This document shows, in pieces, positions 44,767 to 54,741 of a stretch of 64,000 bases of DNA. The translations under genes were made by a program, and so were the position numbers. Below the pieces are notes generated by a model, which was given only the letters and a program-made list of their open reading frames with translations, was not told the DNA's origin and did no database searches. The stretch comes from Alternaria dauci (lineage: Eukaryota; Ascomycota; Dothideomycetes; Pleosporales; Pleosporaceae), in the NCBI RefSeq assembly GCF_042100115.1, contig NC_091273.1, forward strand, positions 4,960,001-5,024,000. Direction: 5' to 3'. How positions within the stretch are numbered: position 1 is the first letter of the stretch; each line of letters begins with the position of its first letter.

Positions 44767-47417
44767 TCACCACTCGCACACCACCACAGGTTGCTGATAC
44801 ACTGTTGTATCCTCTCCATCATCCATCTTCCCACAATCCTTCATCTCTGCATCATTCTTCATATTCTCCCCTTTGCACGCGATACCAACGTCGCCGCACC
44901 ACAGTGTACCAGGATTCCCCCAGTCAGCGTTCTTGTACGTGCAGTCTTGTCCGTGGAGGCCCTTCATCTCGACAGTGCCCGTAGGAAACGGTGGCTTGTT
45001 TGAGTCTCGTGGGTCCTTTTCCAATGATACATCGGCTGATATGGCTTCCAGGTCGCACAGCTTGGATACGCCTTGGTCGGTGGCGAAGTAGCGCCAGGAC
45101 CAGATGTCCTTTTCGATCTTTGGGAGAGGGTGAGGGCCAATCGCGGGGTTGTGATCGATGCCGTAAGTGACCTCATAAGCCTTTTGGAGTAGGACCGTGA
45201 GTGCCTTGCCCTGTGGCTGCGCTGGTGCTGGCTCCGGTGCTGCCGAGTCGCTGTAACCATTCGCGCCTGAGCTCTTGTGGTCTTCTTCTTTCGCACCGTT
45301 CCATACCACACGAACGTCATTGCCGTCCGGATCCTTGGCCCCGCTTTCTATCCAGCTGGACTTGCCGCTGATGAGATGTTTCAGGATTTCTTGCACCCGC
45401 TTGACGCCTGTCAAGCCGTCCCATTGTTCGCTAGTTTCTGCATGTGACAGGTATGTCGCAACGACGCCTGCTACTTGAGGCGCAGCTGATTCCACCATGT
45501 CAGAACATATTACATCTGTATTGCGTCCAGGTCGACTTACCGAAAGATGTGCCCGAGACAGTTGCGTCCACTTTCGTGACTTTAGTCATCGCTCTGATCA
45601 TGTAACCAAGTGCATACACGTCGACGAGGGGCCCGTACTGCGAGAAAGGTACGCGTCCCCGACCCCTGTTGCTAGCGCCGACATTGATTATGGGAAGGTC
45701 GGGAGTCTTCAGGATGCTAGGAAGGGTGTCGATGAGCAATGCGCCTTTCTTGGGTGGCATTGGATCTGCTTCGTTCCCGGAAGCTACTACCAACGGCACC
45801 CCAAGAGCGAACAGATCCCTTATCGGTTTGTTGTAAAGTCTGTCCAGTTGGAAATCGGCCGATATCTTCAATACATCCGAAGCCACCCAGCCGTAGCCCA
45901 TAGATCGTGATGTTTGAACAACGCTCTTCAATTCGCGGCCCTTGCTTTTGATGTCGGCTGTGACGAGCTTCAACCCTTCGTACCAGTCCATAGCGTCAGA
46001 TCGTCTATTAATCTTTACTGGTATCAGAATAGCCTACTTGTCCGTCAGCACTAACACACTACTCATATTTCGAGATAACAAAGCATGAGCCCTTCTCCGC
46101 TGGCAGGTCTGCGAGCGAAATCATAGACCACTGGATCGCAGGTAGGTCATCGAAAGCGAGTGGCTAAGCATTCGGTAGCCAAGAGGAGAGGTAAGGAATA
46201 CGACAGGACCACGCGCGTCTTGCGATAGCCTTGATCGTATGTCACGTACCTTTTTCGCCACACCAAACTTCTTACCAACGGCTTTGGACGCCGTGTTGGT
46301 GCCATGGGAGTCAACCTGGGGTGGGGCATCGTCGTCGCCTGCTTCGAGTCCTTCTGAAAGACTGGCTGGGGTTTGGATGATATACCTGTCATCCGTTATG
46401 AATTCTTTGCCCATGTCGTCCTATTTCACGAGGTCAGCGTTTGCCATCCTGGTGAGCAAGCCATGCACTTACGCTTTCAACATCTATGTTGACACCCGAA
46501 TCGATAACGTAGACGTATATGCCCTCACCAGGATCTGGTATGTGAACATAGTCGTGCTTGTCTTTCACATCCATGCCTCTATCAATGGCGTATTAGCTTC
46601 AAAAAAGCCTAGGCAACTCGATCGATACTTACTCAAATTGGCTGACATATACCAGAGAGTCGTCGGCGGCCTCCTGCTTTTCCCACTTGCCAGATCTCGC
46701 GTTCAGCGCGCTTGGCCTCGCCGTCGATATGGGGGTCGTGAGGGTGTCTTTCTCGTCACTACGCGTGAGAGCTCTTGAGTAATTTAGTCCAGGATCTTCA
46801 ATCACTTTTCCCACACCCTCATGGTTTTCGACCGCCTTCTTTGCGTCGGCATCCAGACTTAGACCCCACCAAGCTGTGATCTGCCCGTTGTCGCTGAAGT
46901 GATATATTTCTGAACCCGATGGAATTTTGGATCGTAAAAACTCCTCGGTGGCATTGGTGTCAGTGCTCCCATCAGGCAACTTGGGGAAGACAATGTAGTG
47001 AACCTCCTCGTCCCGGCGGCTTAGTACGCCACTATCTTGACCCCGGTGTACCAGACGAACCGACTCGAGGGCTTCAATGTCTTTGGTGATGTCGTCGCCT
47101 TCCGATGTGATGGTCCATGACGAATCGTCGTATCCATCGGTGATGACCACGTTGTCGTCGCGATAGAGGTTCTTTAGCTGGGCTTGGGTATCTGCGGTCT
47201 TGGTGTGATCGGTTGCTTCTACCGTATAGCGAGTAACAGCAGGAGTGCTGATTAACTTGTCAGAGGGATCACCCAAACTAGTTGTTGCCAGGATGAAATG
47301 GGTGTATAGTAGGAGAATTAAAAGGAAGTGCGTTGTTGATCGTGCCAGTAGTAGATAATGTAAAGAACGTTTGGATTTGAGGATAACGAGCGTATTCCTG
47401 AAGTTCTTATACCTCAC
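44767..47417 (-). CDS. Subtilisin-like serine protease (peptidase S8) with Cys-rich C-terminal extension
   Basis: Five exons: 47417-46633, 46578-46473, 46420-46250, 46033-45541 and 45485-44767; 757 aa. Introns are 54, 52, 216 and 55 bp. The catalytic triad is complete only after splicing: Asp about 288 (YVYVIDSGV), His about 336 (DSHGTNTASKAVG) and Ser about 517 (GTSFAAPQVAG, split across the last intron). The oxyanion region reads VPLVVASGNEAD. Residues 22-45 are hydrophobic (signal or anchor), followed by a long prodomain-like stretch. The C-terminal 200 residues include a Pro/Ala linker and a cysteine-containing module (DCTYKNADW, LWCGDVGIACKGEN). Family members are secreted or vacuolar endopeptidases. 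Confidence 0.9.
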
Positions 47418-49092
47418 TGGCCTCCGTAGGTAGATCTGACGTGCCAGGTTGCTTCGCTACCTCTCGCAAGGTATCTTAAAGGCATCATCGAGCTGCGCCG
47501 AATGTCTCATCTCGCTGTCATACCATGAAATCATACCGTGATATCATACCGGACTGTGCCATCACCGCAGAGCCGGTTGATACCAGTCGAAATACACCAT
47601 AAGCGAAGTCTCCCATGGGTTTGAAACAACTTCAGTTCGTGTAGAAGAAGGTTTCGTCGTGCTGACGCCTCGCCTCAACCGTGATTGAGGCGTGGAAACA
47701 TAGGTAACAGACATCGCGATCGAGGAAACGCAGACCGGAAAAGACGGAGGATCGAGGCGTAGGCCCCAAGGATGTTCTTGAAACACGATTTTGAGGCTTA
47801 GGAAAGAAAAACAGCATACTCATTGGATGAGCTCTCCATGCTCTGACGGAGCCGTGGGTTGCCGGGATTGGTGGTGAGAATTAAGTCTAAGAGAGCCGTT
47901 CGGAGGTGTCCGTCTGCGGCGTGGTGGACCGTAGAATTGGTCCTTGTTGCAAAGTTCAGACGATGAAGTTGGGGATGGTCAAGAAGCGGGGCAGGGGCAA
48001 GTGACGTACAACTTGCTGTGCCGCAATCAATCAGCGCAACCCGATGATAGCTTATGTGGTTCGCGGCCTAGGATACCGTTGGATCGCAGACTTAGCATGC
48101 TGTGAAACGTGAGAAGAACAGGTGTGGCCAATTATGTTGGATCGGAGGAAGGTGCTGACCTGCTCCGATCCTATACCCACAACACGCTTACGCTGTCCCA
48201 CCAACCACTCTTGGTACAACTCCGACACTCGAGAGATTTCTTAGAATGATGTAGCTGCGCGAGTCCCTGAGTTCATGCCCGGACATTGAGGTGCAGCGAG
48301 GCAGAAATGGTGCGTCAAACACCACGATCGGCACAAGACTGTGTATGCCAACTCAAGCGATCATTTCAGAGAACATACTGAAGGATTTATGCGCGCCACA
48401 CGCCCAGTTATCCATCGATGCCACCGACGTCAGACCTCACATGTACGTGGAGAAGCGAATGTTGTAGAGCGCGACGATGAACAGACGACCGACAAGACTG
48501 GAACCCCAGACGAACAACGTGTTGGTAGCAAGTCATGCTGAGTCTATAAGCACAAGACCTAGTGAAGAGGCATTCGTGTGCGGAGTGATTGATCATCGGA
48601 GAGACGGGTGTTCGAAGTACAAGCAGCCAGCTCATGATGTTGAAGCTATCCCACGGCTTGACTATAGCAAGATCTTCGCTCTAGCGATAGTGGTTTAGCC
48701 GCGCCGTGGGGACCTTGAGGACGTAGAGGGACGACAGTCCGCGTACGCCGCCGCCGTCGAGCGACAGCAGGCAAAAGCCGGTAGTGTCACGTGGGGTCGG
48801 GTTTGCTACCGTGCTGGGTCGCGAGGCGCATCGCCATCAAGATTCTTAGTGATAGACTGCACTGTCAACGTTGGACGGACAGATCGCGTCCATTGCGGGC
48901 GAACGTTCTCCCTCTTATACCTAATGTCTACCTTATATAAACTTATAGAACGCAATGCGTCAAAACAAAAGCGAAGTAGACTATATAGTAAGTAAGAGTA
49001 ACACAACACGAAATAATGTCTCTACTACTAGAACAACATGAACAAAAAATGGGTGTTGTACTCGAAGTATCATATTTTTACGCACTAGTAAA
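47418..49092. other. Intergenic region, no supported gene
   Basis: About 1.7 kb between the subtilase promoter and the 3' end of the permease. Short frames only. No TIR, LTR or tRNA was recognised. Confidence 0.45.
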
Positions 49093-51344
49093 CTATTTCT
49101 CCTGCTCTAGCCGTCTAGCATGCTGATTGCTATCGTTCGCGATCGCTATATTGGATTGAGAGGACTCGTTTCTCGATTGAGACGATGACTCTGCCGGGTC
49201 CGTCTCTGCAGTTGGCTCTACAGAATCATCTCTGATAAGCCGGTTCAGATCATCTAGATTCTGACTGAAACCGGTGAATCCAGGATGTTTGAACGCCCAG
49301 AAGCTACCAGTTCGCCAAAGCCTGGTGACCTTGAGCGCGGCTAAGATAACCAGGACAATAACCTGCGCTGCGTATGCGATGAAGAACTTGCCGACCGTGA
49401 TATCTGAGTACCACCAAGTCGCACTACCAAACGCAAAGATACACATGCATCCCAGAACTGTAATGATCGCAGGGGCTGGCTGGAGCGACATCAGAAACGC
49501 GTGCGCTTTGTTTTCCTCTGACTCGCGTTGGAATCTCGCGTAATGCACGTTATCACCAAGGTCCCTGTCGTACTTTCTTTGGCTGTGATAGATCAGCAGT
49601 TGGCAGATCCAGGAGCCGGGGAAAGAAACTTACCTATTCCAGAACTTCAAGTACGCCACACAAAGCGATGCCCACACGACCAGACAGCCGATGCTTGACG
49701 CGAGCTGGATGATTTCGACGATCTAAAAAGATTAGCGCGCAACTCAGTTAAGAGGCTGCTACCTACGTATTGGATCTGTAACCTGTCGTTATTGCCGAGA
49801 CTGAGAAATGGCACCCATATGAAAGACACCCAAGACAAAAGAAGAGCCCGGAGAGGTACCCCAGTCTTGTGATCGACCTTTTTGAATGCCTTTGCCGCCT
49901 TTCCGAGCACGCTACTGTCTTGTATACGCAGTGCCATCCCGTATAATGTACGCGACGAGATATATAACGCCGTGTTGCTTGCAGACAACACACTGAAGAT
50001 GATGGCGCCATTGATAAATCCGTCAAGGTTATTTTTGTCCCATTGTCTAATCGCCATGATGGCGAGGATGTTGGAAAATGAGGCATCCGACCCACTATCG
50101 TCGTCTCTTGTCTGGATCTCTCCAATGCCGCCGTAGATTTCCGGTAAATCTGGATTGGTCCATGGGATATTGAGGCATTGACTGAGCAGACAAAGCAGAT
50201 ACATCGATGACGCAATGTAGGCGACGAAACGCGAAGGCCAAGCCAATGATTTTGGAGCAGCTTCAAATGCTGTGACAGAGATAGCTTCTAGTCCGATGAA
50301 CCCGAAGGCAACAATAGGGATCACGGAACTGTCCCCAGGTCAGCTTCGATCAATGCATCGTAAGCTGCTCCTGGCTTGACTCACCATACAGCAGCGACGT
50401 CGTTCTTCGCAAATTCGGGATTGTGTTTGAATCCAGCTTGAAGTTCTGGCAGAGTTAGTGGTATACCAAGAGACACTGTGGTAAGCTGTACCGTTGTTTC
50501 GTTCTATCGCGCAGAAGTTAGGATGACAGTTTCCCATGAGACAATGCCTTTCTACTTACTAGTGCCGGCCATGATCCATAGTGCCAAGGTGGTACCGGCA
50601 ACGAGCAACATCTTCAGAGCTCCACCAACTGCTTCGATCCAGCCGAACCAGTGCACCCCGGCAGTATTTATGACGAGCATGACGATTGGAGACGCGACAT
50701 AGAAGACCGCCGTTCGGTAAATTTGTCGGTTAGGCCCTCCCCAGTATTCAGATAAGCGCGAAGCGGCCATATTCTGGGCAGCGAAGATCGATGCGTATGT
50801 GAGCCTGAAAAAGATCAATATCGATTAATAAAGACCTCAGTGATACTGACCAGTACGCGATTCCAATGGCCCATCCAAAATCCTCATCGATGAATTTGCG
50901 AACATACTCAACGACGGCGTTTGGTACAGGAAAGAGCTGGGCGAGCTCACTGATACACTCCGAGACGCAGATAGCAATTATGCCTGATCATAGTAAGTAT
51001 TGGGAAATCGCCGGTGGTTTTCCTGGAGCCTACTCATAACAAGAAGCGCTACAAGAGCACCTGCTGGACCAGCGACTCGCATAGCAGTTCCGCCATTGCT
51101 GAAGATGCCGGCACCAATGACAGTACTGATAATGATGAACTGCGATAGCACACCATCAGCGTTCAAGTCAAGTAAAGTTGAGTTACAGGCCATGAGCCTG
51201 ATGCCTGTTGACAGGGACGTACAAATATCATCCATCCCCGGAGGCCCTGTCTGATCGTACACGATTAGTACTAGCGCTTGCGGTCCGTTCCGCGGAGTCA
51301 ACTTACCTTAGACTCTCGTCACGCGGTGCTCGGCGTTCAGGCAT
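49093..51344 (-). CDS. Amino acid permease (APC superfamily, yeast amino acid transporter type)
   Basis: Nine exons: 51344-51307, 51250-51223, 51139-51034, 50983-50851, 50804-50560, 50475-50385, 50328-49767, 49722-49634 and 49582-49093; 593 aa. The exon phases all agree. The very short first two exons join to ESLRQGLRGWMIFF, then STVIGAGIFSNGG, the conserved first-helix motif. Later blocks include SECISELAQLFPVPNA, AFGFIGLEAISVTAFEA, SASNTALYISSRTLYGMA and VPLRALLLSWVSF, as in fungal general and specific amino acid permeases with 12 helices. The C-terminal tail is hydrophilic and Ser/Asn/Glu-rich, a likely ubiquitin or kinase control region. It would import amino acids with protons at the plasma membrane. 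Nine exons is many for this family here. Confidence 0.92.
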
Positions 51345-51808
51345 CTTGTGCTTGTCACTAATTCAGTCTTTGTGCAATCGGAATTTCCGTGACCGCAGCG
51401 CTTACTATATGCTTTGCCTGACGTGAAAGTCAAAGGGCAGGCTGAAGGACTCTTTGCGATCTGGTGGTGGCTGAAGGATCAGGGCGCATCTGGACAGCCC
51501 CCAGTCTAACGCATTTCTGGGTAGCGGCTGTCCAGGAAGTGTGTTGTGTGACCGAGGTCTGTTGTGATTGGCTGGCTGTGGTGGCCTCGGCCTTCATGAC
51601 TCCAGACTGTCAAGCGCTAATGCAGTGATGGCTGACCGGTTCGAGTGTCCTCCATCCGTGGCCGCCCTCTTATCTGTGCCCCTGCAGGACTCATTGTGTA
51701 TCGAGCGACTCTGCCTGACGCTAGGCGGGCGGGCGCATATAGAGGTGGTGAGGCTCACTTGTGCTGACTCTCGTAGAAGCTTTCCAGGACCATAGTACAT
51801 CATTCAAG
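51345..51808. promoter_or_regulatory. Divergent promoter region, permease / small four-exon gene
   Basis: The permease starts at 51344 on the minus strand and the next plus-strand start is 51809. Nothing else is recognisable in these 464 bases. Confidence 0.4.
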
Positions 51809-52153
51809 ATGGTCCTCAACGTGCTCAGCCAGCAACAGACCCGCTATATCTTGAATCTCGCCGACCTCAAGGCTTTCTTACAGAGCAAATATGGCACCAG
51901 CCACAACTTCAACATTCAGGTTTGTACGCCGAACGTCAGAGTGGACGTGCGCGAGCTGACAGTGCCTTCAGCACAGCTGCGACCGATGGTCGTTCGATGC
52001 GCCAGAGACTGTGAGTGAGGTATGTCACCGCGTTCCAAACGCATTTTCACTGCTGATAGGTTTCAGGAAGATATAAGGTCAGTCGGTTAATTCTTGTAGC
52101 TCTGCGAGCACTTACAAATGCGCAGAGATCTCATCGACTCGATTGATACGTGA
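51809..52153 (+). CDS. Small 65-aa protein in four exons (hypothetical)
   Basis: Proposed exons 51809-51919, 51972-52019, 52067-52077 (11 nt) and 52126-52153, all with GT..AG ends (GTTTGT, GTATGT, GTCAGT donors). The protein starts MVLNVLSQQQTRYILNLADL, continues KAFLQSKYGTSHNFNIQ and, after splicing, HSCDRWSFDAPETVSE, EDIR and DLIDSIDT. It is soluble and mainly helical, without a signal peptide. I do not recognise a family. Support comes from coherent composition and an acidic end that appears only with these four exons. The 11-nt exon is the weakest part. It lies 311 bp upstream of the CorA-like gene on the same strand and could belong to its leader or be an independent partner. Confidence 0.45.
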
Positions 52154-52464
52154 TGAGCAAGGCATGAGGGCGTCGTGGCAATGGATAGGTAGCGTGATTG
52201 GGTGGCTGAACATGTGCGCAGGGATAAGCAAATGGCGTATGTAGCAGGCGCCTAAGTTTGAATGGTAGCTAGGCAGAACTGTGCTTCCTATCAGCGCTGC
52301 CTCGAGGGAGCTTGGTGCATGTAGCAAGCCGGAGCTGCAGGCGGACTCGACGTAAGGAAGTGGTTCCGGGATCTAGTCCTCACCGGTGCACCCTGTTTAT
52401 TAGTCGATGTCAACCGTGACAGCCCTGCAATCAATTCTGCTCCTACTAAACCTTCATTGAAGCA
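52154..52464. other. Gap between small gene and CorA-like gene
   Basis: No frame or repeat recognised; probable promoter of the CorA-like gene. Confidence 0.4.
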
Positions 52465-54004
52465 ATGATACGTTCTGTTCCGAGAACCCAACAATCTGCG
52501 CGTGCTTGGACTTATCCGGCGCACAGGGCTTTGCTGGACGAGAAGAGCAACAAGGTCAGCATCCGCATAACTGACTTGTCCAACGGTGAGGACATGGTTT
52601 ACAAATCCAAGAAACAGCGCTGACGTTTTGCAGAAAATTATACGTGTACACATTTTACCTCCCCCCAGGACCTTGCGACGGCTTTGACCTGCAAAAATCT
52701 CGCTAATACTCGCGTTCGAATAATGTATGTCAAGCCTTGTCTTGAGTCTGAACGAGGACTAAAATTTTCAGTTCTGTTTTCTCAAACAGAACAATAGCTC
52801 CCTTGAATATAACCTCAGGGCTACTCGAGCGGGTGTTCTCCGAGTACGACATTGCTCCGGAATTTGCTGATGTAGTCGCCTCGTTTGGTCAAGAGCCCAA
52901 TATCGCAGAAGGAAGCAGCAACAATGCAACAATACACACAAATGGCAGCGGCGGCTCGATGTTGTCGTATCAGATTCGGTATGTTGAGCAAAATGGTCGC
53001 GGTGCGCAGGGTTCCTGGTCCCGTCGCCATACTGGTGTTTATCATGACCATAAAGCCGGGGAGGAACTGGATGTGGTAATCATGCTTCATCCAATCCGGG
53101 ACCCAGCATTCGAACATGCCATCGCAACGCTGCAAGGTGATACAACGGGGCGTGCGGAGGTCTGCAATAATCCACTTCGACTCCATGAGATCTTGTTCGA
53201 GTGTTATATGGACAAATGGCGCTGGTATCTGCGATACCTGGGCGAGCAGTTTAGCAAGGCGAACGACCTCGCAATGGTCATCAAACCAGAGGGAATAGAG
53301 CCAAATTCGAGTTTCCTCCGTGTCCAAGAATTGCGCAATACCAACGACCTCGTCCTCCTAGCTCGTGCTGGCTGCGCTGGCGATCTCGATCTTCTCGAGC
53401 GAATATGTGTGCTCTATCGCAGAACTAGCGAGTCGACAGACGCTCTTGACACACTTCAATCGAAGATGAGGGGGTTTATAGAGAGTACTGAAGTCTTGAG
53501 AGGGCGCGTACAAAATCTGATAGACCTGGTAAGTGCCTAATTGAGCCAATCGATCCGGTATTGACGTGTTATAGGTTGGCTATACATTGACGCTTCATAA
53601 CCAACTCGAATCTGCAAAAGTCGAGAAGAAGATCCACGATCTGACTGAAAGTCTCAAAAACCTGACGCAGGATACTGTGGATGACAGTGCAACTGTAAAG
53701 GTCATCACATTCGTGTCCGCAGTGTATTTGCCGGGGAGCTTCATTGCCGTTAGTACTTAGTCCCTTTGCTTCTGGATATACTGACATTTGGCAGACTTTG
53801 CTGGGCATGAACCTGTTTGTTTTCGACGAGCCAACGGGAAAGTTGAGGATATCGCCTGACTTCTGGATCTTCGTTGCTGTCTGGCTCCCTCTAACGCTGA
53901 TCACTGGAGGCATATACGTATTCATCAAGTTCAGGACGAAGCGAGGTGCTTTAAAACGCGAGACTGGCAGTCATAAACGCTTTCGTTCGACCAGCACCGT
54001 ATAG
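52465..54004 (+). CDS. CorA-like membrane protein (fungal CorA-like Mg2+ transporter domain)
   Basis: Model: exons 52465-52596, 52669-52724, 52772-53528, 53575-53748 and 53795-54004; 442 aa. Exons 3-5 are secure. Exons 1-2 rest on frame continuity (RVRI-I-SVFSNRTIAPLNITSGLL). The N-terminal domain is soluble. A long helix (VRGRVQNLIDLVGYTLTLHNQLES...) precedes two C-terminal spans: FVSAVYLPGSFIATLLGMNLFVF and FWIFVAVWLPLTLITGGIYVFI. The GMN at the end of the first span is the CorA signature. CorA proteins are pentameric Mg/Co channels, but this fungal subgroup is divergent and often lies beside HET, ankyrin or kinase genes; its role is not established. The stop is 38 bp from the kinase tail on the opposite strand. 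Confidence 0.8.
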
Positions 54005-54042
54005 CCGATATGTTGAGGATGACTGGTCTGAAGATGCTGGCA

Positions 54043-54741
54043 TCATGTTGTGACAGGAACGAGAGTGATTCGTCCATTTTTGGCGACCGCGATGAGAATC
54101 AAGCCATCTCTAGGCGGCATAGAAACCATTCTCATGTCAGCAATGTCATCGGTCGAAATATTGATGTGCGCCCTGAAAGGTCGCATAGCCCGTTCAATGC
54201 TGCATCCTGCTCCTGTGATGCGTCGTTCCCTGACGGACGTGCCAAGGATGGAGGTCTCGGTCAAAAGTATGGAAGATCCATCGTAAACATGGACTTTTGA
54301 TCTTTGACCGACGCTGTCCGTGGTCAGTGAGAATATGCTGCCTGATGTTTCTGCGGGGGTAAAGAGATAGTCGTCTCCATCTAAGCGGATTGCGCATCCC
54401 TTGCGGCCGTTGTACGGAAGGACCATGGCGTTAAAATCCCCGTGTGTTCGCTTGGAATGAATCAGCGCAATAAGACCAAGTTCGGAGTCACTTACAGCAC
54501 GATATCTCCGTCTGCCTTCAAAAACGACAATCGAGCGACCATCCGCATCATTTAATCGCCATACGCTAAGCTCTTCGACTTTTTTACCACATGACCAAGC
54601 ATAAAGTATGCCTATATCATTGTCTACGGCAGCATGCTTGAACGCATGCTCTACTGTGGTACCGGGTAATACTTGTGGACTCAGGCTCTGCGATCTGTGC
54701 GCGTTCAGTTCCGATGTCTCAGCTGCCAATGTAAGAAGACC
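54043..54741 (-). pseudogene. Severed C-terminal domain of the kinase gene
   Basis: After the TAA at 54744-54742 the same minus-strand frame stays open for 232 more codons to a stop at 54043 (GLLTLAAETSELN... to GRITLVPVTT). It consists of repeated short beta-type stretches (ILYAWSCGKKVEELSVWRL, IALIHSKRTHG, YDGSSILLTETSILGTSV), reminiscent of a beta-propeller/lectin-like fold. It reads as the natural continuation of the kinase protein; a 23-nt gap would be too short for an intron. It is either lost by the stop or read through. Confidence 0.6.
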
